Source: Planococcus citri
Taxonomy: Eukaryota; Arthropoda; Insecta; Hemiptera; Pseudococcidae
DNA: 64,000 nucleotides
Assembly: GCF_950023065.1 (NCBI RefSeq)
Contig: NC_088681.1
Span: 30,228,836 to 30,292,835, forward strand
Direction of reading: 5' to 3'
Shown: piece by piece, positions 61,556 to 64,000 of the stretch
Layout: each line of letters begins with the position of its first letter
Position numbering within the stretch: position 1 is the stretch's first letter
Notes under the pieces: generated by a model
The model's database searches: none
Seen by the model: only the letters and a program-made list of their open reading frames with translations
Told to the model about the DNA's origin: nothing
Position numbers and translations under genes: made by a program

Positions 61556-63499
61556 AAATGTTTAGAACGAAATACGAATTAAACCAAATATCAATAAAAG
61601 AATGTAAGTAAAAATAACTGAATTTTTAATACAAAAAATAAATTGCATTATGTTATACTGTTGCAATAAATTTTTTTCATTTGTTCAATGTTTCTAATCA
61701 ATAAATTCGATTCAGCTACACACAAATCTTAAACTTCTGTCAATTAAATCTAATTGTACTTGCTTGCATAGTCTTTTTGAGGAAATACACAAAAAGTCAT
61801 TATTGGTTGGATCAACATTTTTAAAAAGTCGATTAAAACGTGTAGGTATCATTCTCGAATTGTTGAATTTCATGCCATAGCATACAAAAAAAAAATTAGA
61901 GCTGAAGCATAAGAAATATAGGGGTATGACAAGGGGGCAGCTGGCACTCTGAACAGCAAACTTGATGCCCAAGTAAAAAAAAAACAACTTTCTGCTTAAA
62001 TAATAAGAAGGGCAAGTTCTTTTTTTCTTCAAAAAGTTGATATTACAATTTCATATTTTTGCAACCAGTTTTAAGCTTTCAACGGAAATTTCCATACGAG
62101 TCCTCCTCTCCTCTTGCCATGTACAGAAACAAAACAACAAGAAACTCGTAAAATTCAAAATCCGACTCCTTATCCTTAAATTATTTTTTTTCTTGCGAAA
62201 AAATAGGTTAACAATAAGAGAAGATTATTATTGAACAGAAAAAGTGTGATTTTTACCAAAAGAGTATACGACTATACGTATGTATTTTGAGAATACTTAA
62301 ATCAAACGAAACCGACCTTTTTTAGTAATTTTTTTACTAGAAACATTTTTATCGGAGCCAACGTGAATTATTTTAAACTTTTCGGGATCAATTTCCTGTT
62401 TTTCCGAAACCTTTGGAAACATGTTCTGTAATTTGTGTAAAATTTGTATGAAAATCAATTGTAGACTCGATTCCTTCACTCTAAAATTTCCTTTTTAGGT
62501 ACATACAATCATCCCCCTCCATTCAAAAAACACAAAAAGATACAAAATTTCAAAAAAAAATTTCCAACATGAAGAAATCTAAGTAGATAATGCACCAGTT
62601 GATTTTATTTTTATTTGGAGTGGAACATTCAGGAGAAAAGTGAGAGGAGAGAACATGAAAATCTCATTTTTTTTTTCAAGTTTCATATAGCAAAAAATAC
62701 ATTTTTGACCAGTGCGACAACTTTAAGTAAATTTTTCCATTTATCTCATTTTTCAGAAAAACTTGAAAAATACAATTTTCTAGTTCTCATTTGCCACAAA
62801 TGCCCCTGTAAAAGGGCGCAAAAAAGATAAGAAGAAATGTAAGGAAAACGAGTTCAGCTATATGGTAAAAAACAAATGAACTGTGTAAGTACATTATATA
62901 TGAAAATTCATTTCGATCGGAATTTCTTCACGAATATTAAACTTTATTTCTAGAACATGAAAAAATTGTAACTTTTTCTTTCTCCACGACCTAAATAAAA
63001 TTATTTTTGGAAAATTTACCAATACAGGTAGGTAGGTAGGTAGGTATACTTGTTTTGAGACTTTTTTAAAATTTTAAAATAGACCCTCGTGAAGCAGCTA
63101 GGCAGTCAGACACGGACCAAAAAATTTCAAATTTTTATCATCTTTTTGAGAACATTTGAAGCGTGCACCAAAAGAACCAGATAAGTCAAAAATTTTCAAA
63201 AATGTTTTTAAGGCCAAATTAAATTCATACCTACTGAGGAGTAAAAAAGTGTAAGTATAAGTAGTCCATTTAGATTTTGAAAAAATCCGATTTTTTTGTT
63301 GTAAAAATGACCATTCCAAAGTAGAGCAGAGGAGAGAAATGATCCGAGACCAAATCTTTAGTAAGTTATAATCGATTTTCATCAAATCCAAGTTGTTACT
63401 AACTTTTTGGTTTTGATTGATTTTTTCACGAAAAGGTTGACTAAAAAAATCTAACTATACAGTAGGTATGACCCGAAAGTAGTGCTCGATGGCTTTTAT
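61556..63499. other. Gene-free stretch downstream of the mini-gene pair
   Basis: No third copy of the LCPC family is visible here on either strand. The sequence is AT-rich, with a (GGTA)n run at 63029-63046. No gene is supported. Confidence 0.5.
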
Positions 63500-64000
63500 T
63501 TCCAAGTGGAATTCGATAACTGGCTGCGAATAAATGAACCAGTTTCAAAATTCGATCAGCGAAAATGGTTCAATTTTTCACGCTCTACAACTTTTGTTTC
63601 AAGCTTTTTTCTCTATCTTCAATTTTTAGATAATTGTCAAAAACTGGCTGCTAAATGCGAACCAATGAACCGGTTTCAAAATGTGATTGAACAGACTTGT
63701 GTAATTTTTTACGCCCTACAACTTTTGTTCCATGCTTTTTTCTCGATCTTCAATTTTTAGGTAATTTTTGATAACTGGTTGCAAATTAATGAACCGGTTT
63801 CAAAATCCGATCAGCGAAAATGGTTCAAATTTTCACGCTCCAAGTACAACTTTTGTTTCAAGCTTTTTTCTCTATCTCCAATTTTTAAATGTTTGTCAAA
63901 AACTGGTTGCTAAATGCGAACCAATGAACCGGTTTCAAAATGTGATTGGACAGAATTGTGTAATTTTTCACGCTCTATGTACCTACAACATTTTTGTTTC
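63500..64000. repeat. Tandem repeat of about 128 bp in A-B pairs, cut by the window end
   Basis: Units begin around 63517, 63645, 63774 and 63899 (phrase AACTGGCTGC or AACTGGTTGC) and share GAACCGGTTTCAAAAT and TTTTTCACGCTCTACAAC. Units 1 and 3 resemble each other (GATCAGCGAAAATGGTTC), as do units 2 and 4 (ATGCGAACCAATGAACC). The higher-order period is therefore two units, about 255 bp. Open frames over the block are repeat artefacts. Confidence 0.9.

Noticed and set aside
63482..63760. 92-codon frame at the right end
   Set aside because: It lies inside the 128-bp tandem repeat and changes register between units.

Overview
This window looks like AT-rich nuclear DNA of an arthropod, most likely an insect. 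The evidence is a spliced multi-exon gene with GT-AG introns, several kinds of eukaryotic DNA-transposon derivatives, tRNA-derived SINE heads, satellites, and no operons or bacterial gene packing. The abundant dispersed TAGGTACCTA-type motifs and the transposon mix gave me the impression of a sternorrhynchan hemipteran such as a mealybug, but that is an impression and not a proof.

Layout. 1-12,240 is intergenic. It holds two long foldback elements (418-1850, 8292-9474), a mariner-type MITE (7766-7979), a TIR element (9886-10521), a degenerate tRNA-derived SINE head (about 6484-6560) and a CpG-rich, promoter-like patch with a 39-bp alternating purine-pyrimidine tract (6382-6420). 12,241-22,276 on the minus strand is the one large gene I can reconstruct in full: 12 coding exons that join to exactly 2676 nt (891 aa plus stop). 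It encodes a type II membrane protein of glycoside hydrolase family 31, of the MYORG/SITS-binding-protein type. Its first coding intron carries a pogo/Tigger-like transposon end. A non-coding first exon may lie near 27.0-27.15 kb.

22.3-40.3 kb has no gene I can support. It carries low-complexity sequence, two copies of one repeat family (29.5-29.9 kb and 36.7-37.9 kb), a second SINE head, a 1.6-kb 18-bp-period satellite, and short segmental duplications. The second copy of the repeat family contains two unusual arrays of short two-orientation motifs. Around 40.4-41.4 kb there is a CpG-rich, apparently divergent promoter region, with a candidate spliced exon on the minus strand and a probable non-coding first exon on the plus strand. 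A near-perfect palindrome at 42,213-42,579 starts with CACTATG and is flanked by a 5-bp duplication, so I read it as a Transib-type MITE.

42.6-59.5 kb is again gene-poor, with a TA-flanked MITE at 53,100-53,355 and a 3.5-kb foldback element at 54,194-57,695. At 59.7-61.6 kb lie two tandem plus-strand mini-genes (69 and 70 aa). They share a hydrophobic N-terminus (IDFIVAG), a C-terminal LCPC, a conserved TATA-bearing promoter and similar 3' flanks. They are the best candidate in the window for an undescribed gene family. The window ends inside a tandem repeat of about 128 bp (63.5 kb onward).
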